From NCBI GenBank assembly GCA_019279435.1, contig JAAALK010000283.1:682001-746000 (forward strand): DNA of 64,000 nucleotides. The letters run 5' to 3'. Both the position numbers and the translations under genes were made by a program. Every line of letters begins with the position of its first letter. Within the stretch, counting starts at the first letter, position 1. The stretch comes from Zizania palustris (Eukaryota > Streptophyta > Magnoliopsida > Poales > Poaceae). Shown here in pieces: positions 63,701-64,000 of this stretch. Below the pieces are notes generated by a model that worked only from the letters and a program-made list of their open reading frames with translations, did not search any database and was not told the DNA's origin.

Positions 63701-64000
63701 ATGGAGAGCCGAAGGTCGCTCTGCGATTAAGGCCTAGATTGACGAAGGACAGTGCCAGAAGCAGGCTCGGTCCCAAGCTTCGAGCAGTCAGCCTCCTCCA
63801 AACCCGCAGGTTTAGAATTACCTTAGGATCTTCAACTATGTAAAGCATTACGCTTATGTACATTTATGAATGAAGATTTGTTTATCATGTTTTTAGGCTT
63901 TGCCTCATATGAAAGATGTCGAAGTGTTAGATGTTAACGACGAACTTCGCTTATTATGGGCTACCTTCAATATCTTAAAACTTCACAAGCGTCCTCGATT
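60741..64000 (+). pseudogene. Tat-D antisense five-exon gene, decayed
   Basis: Exons by comparison with Tat-A: 60741-61692, 61762-62400, 62472-62908, 62982-63809, and 63897 to beyond the window. Intron 1 is 69 bp and open in frame, so the unspliced reading continues; intron 2 has a good ACAG acceptor at 62468-62471. The intron 3 acceptor is changed to AA at 62980-62981. Exon 3 (437 bp) and exon 4 (828 bp) have exactly the Tat-A lengths. Stops at 62121-62123, about 62298, 63249-63251 and 63735-63737 make it a pseudogene. The Transposase_28-like region in exon 1 is well kept and clearly homologous to Tat-A. Splice sites align better than surrounding intron sequence. Confidence 0.85.

Larger units (their letters stand above)
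59811..64000 (-). mobile_element. Tat-D: Tat-lineage Ty3/gypsy element, 3' part (runs off the window)
   Basis: Minus orientation like Tat-A: 3' LTR at 59811-60302, polypurine tract (CGAGGGGCTAC on the minus strand, 60303-60313), then the antisense gene from 60741. Gag-pol and the 5' LTR are beyond 64000. It is inserted in Copia-4 just after GGATCATAGA, which corresponds to an uninterrupted site in Copia-2 near 22505. Confidence 0.93.

Overview
The window is plant nuclear DNA made almost entirely of nested transposable elements. I see no intact host gene, tRNA, rRNA or CRISPR array. Plant LTR-retrotransposon lineages are present: SIRE/Maximus-like and other Ty1/copia, a two-ORF Ty3/gypsy whose pol runs into its LTR, and Tat-lineage Ty3/gypsy with a second RNase H. 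A CACTA transposon remnant and a short Alba-type gene fragment are also present. A monocot, probably a grass, fits best, but that is inference from the element families.

Layout, left to right. (1) 1-18696 is Copia-1, a minus-strand SIRE-like copia element cut by the window start, with a 7.7 kb minus-strand Ty3/gypsy element (Gypsy-1, 1741-9474) inserted in its 3' untranslated region. (2) 18697-19725 is the end of a Tat element (Tat-B) split by Copia-1. (3) 19726-23920 is a decayed copia (Copia-2) that received Tat-B. (4) 23921-24284 plus 34396-34733 is a diverged copia LTR in the opposite orientation, split by Copia-3 (24285-34395, plus strand, SIRE-like, several stops). (5) 34734-49727 is the right part of a CACTA element with DUF8039/Ulp1-like coding remnants, subterminal repeats and a right terminus. 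It was hit by the young Tat-A element (35431-46934) and by a solo LTR (47658-48935). (6) 49728-51790 is mostly unassigned sequence with CACTA-like repeats and an Alba pseudogene fragment. (7) 51790-56600 is Element-C, a pol-less retroelement remnant with a gag start and a spliced-looking antisense gene. (8) 56601-59810 is a decayed copia (Copia-4) hit by Tat-D (59811 to beyond the window).

The most interesting system is in the Tat elements. Tat-A has one uninterrupted 1797-residue gag-pol on the minus strand. On the opposite strand, starting behind the 3' LTR, it carries a five-exon gene with its own TATA box. The splice sites and phases fit the reading frames, and the same layout is in Tat-D; Tat-B keeps the promoter and first codons. 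Because the gene is antisense to the genomic RNA, its introns cannot be spliced out during retrotransposition and so persist. Element-C carries a similar arrangement with a different protein. Sense and antisense transcription units in Tat-A converge on a roughly 60-bp minisatellite.

Order of events read from nesting: Copia-2 < Tat-B < Copia-1 < Gypsy-1 on the left; CACTA < copia LTR < Copia-3, and CACTA < Tat-A, in the middle; Copia-4 < Tat-D on the right. Tat-A looks youngest: perfect target duplication, four differences by eye between its 495-bp LTRs, and an open gag-pol.
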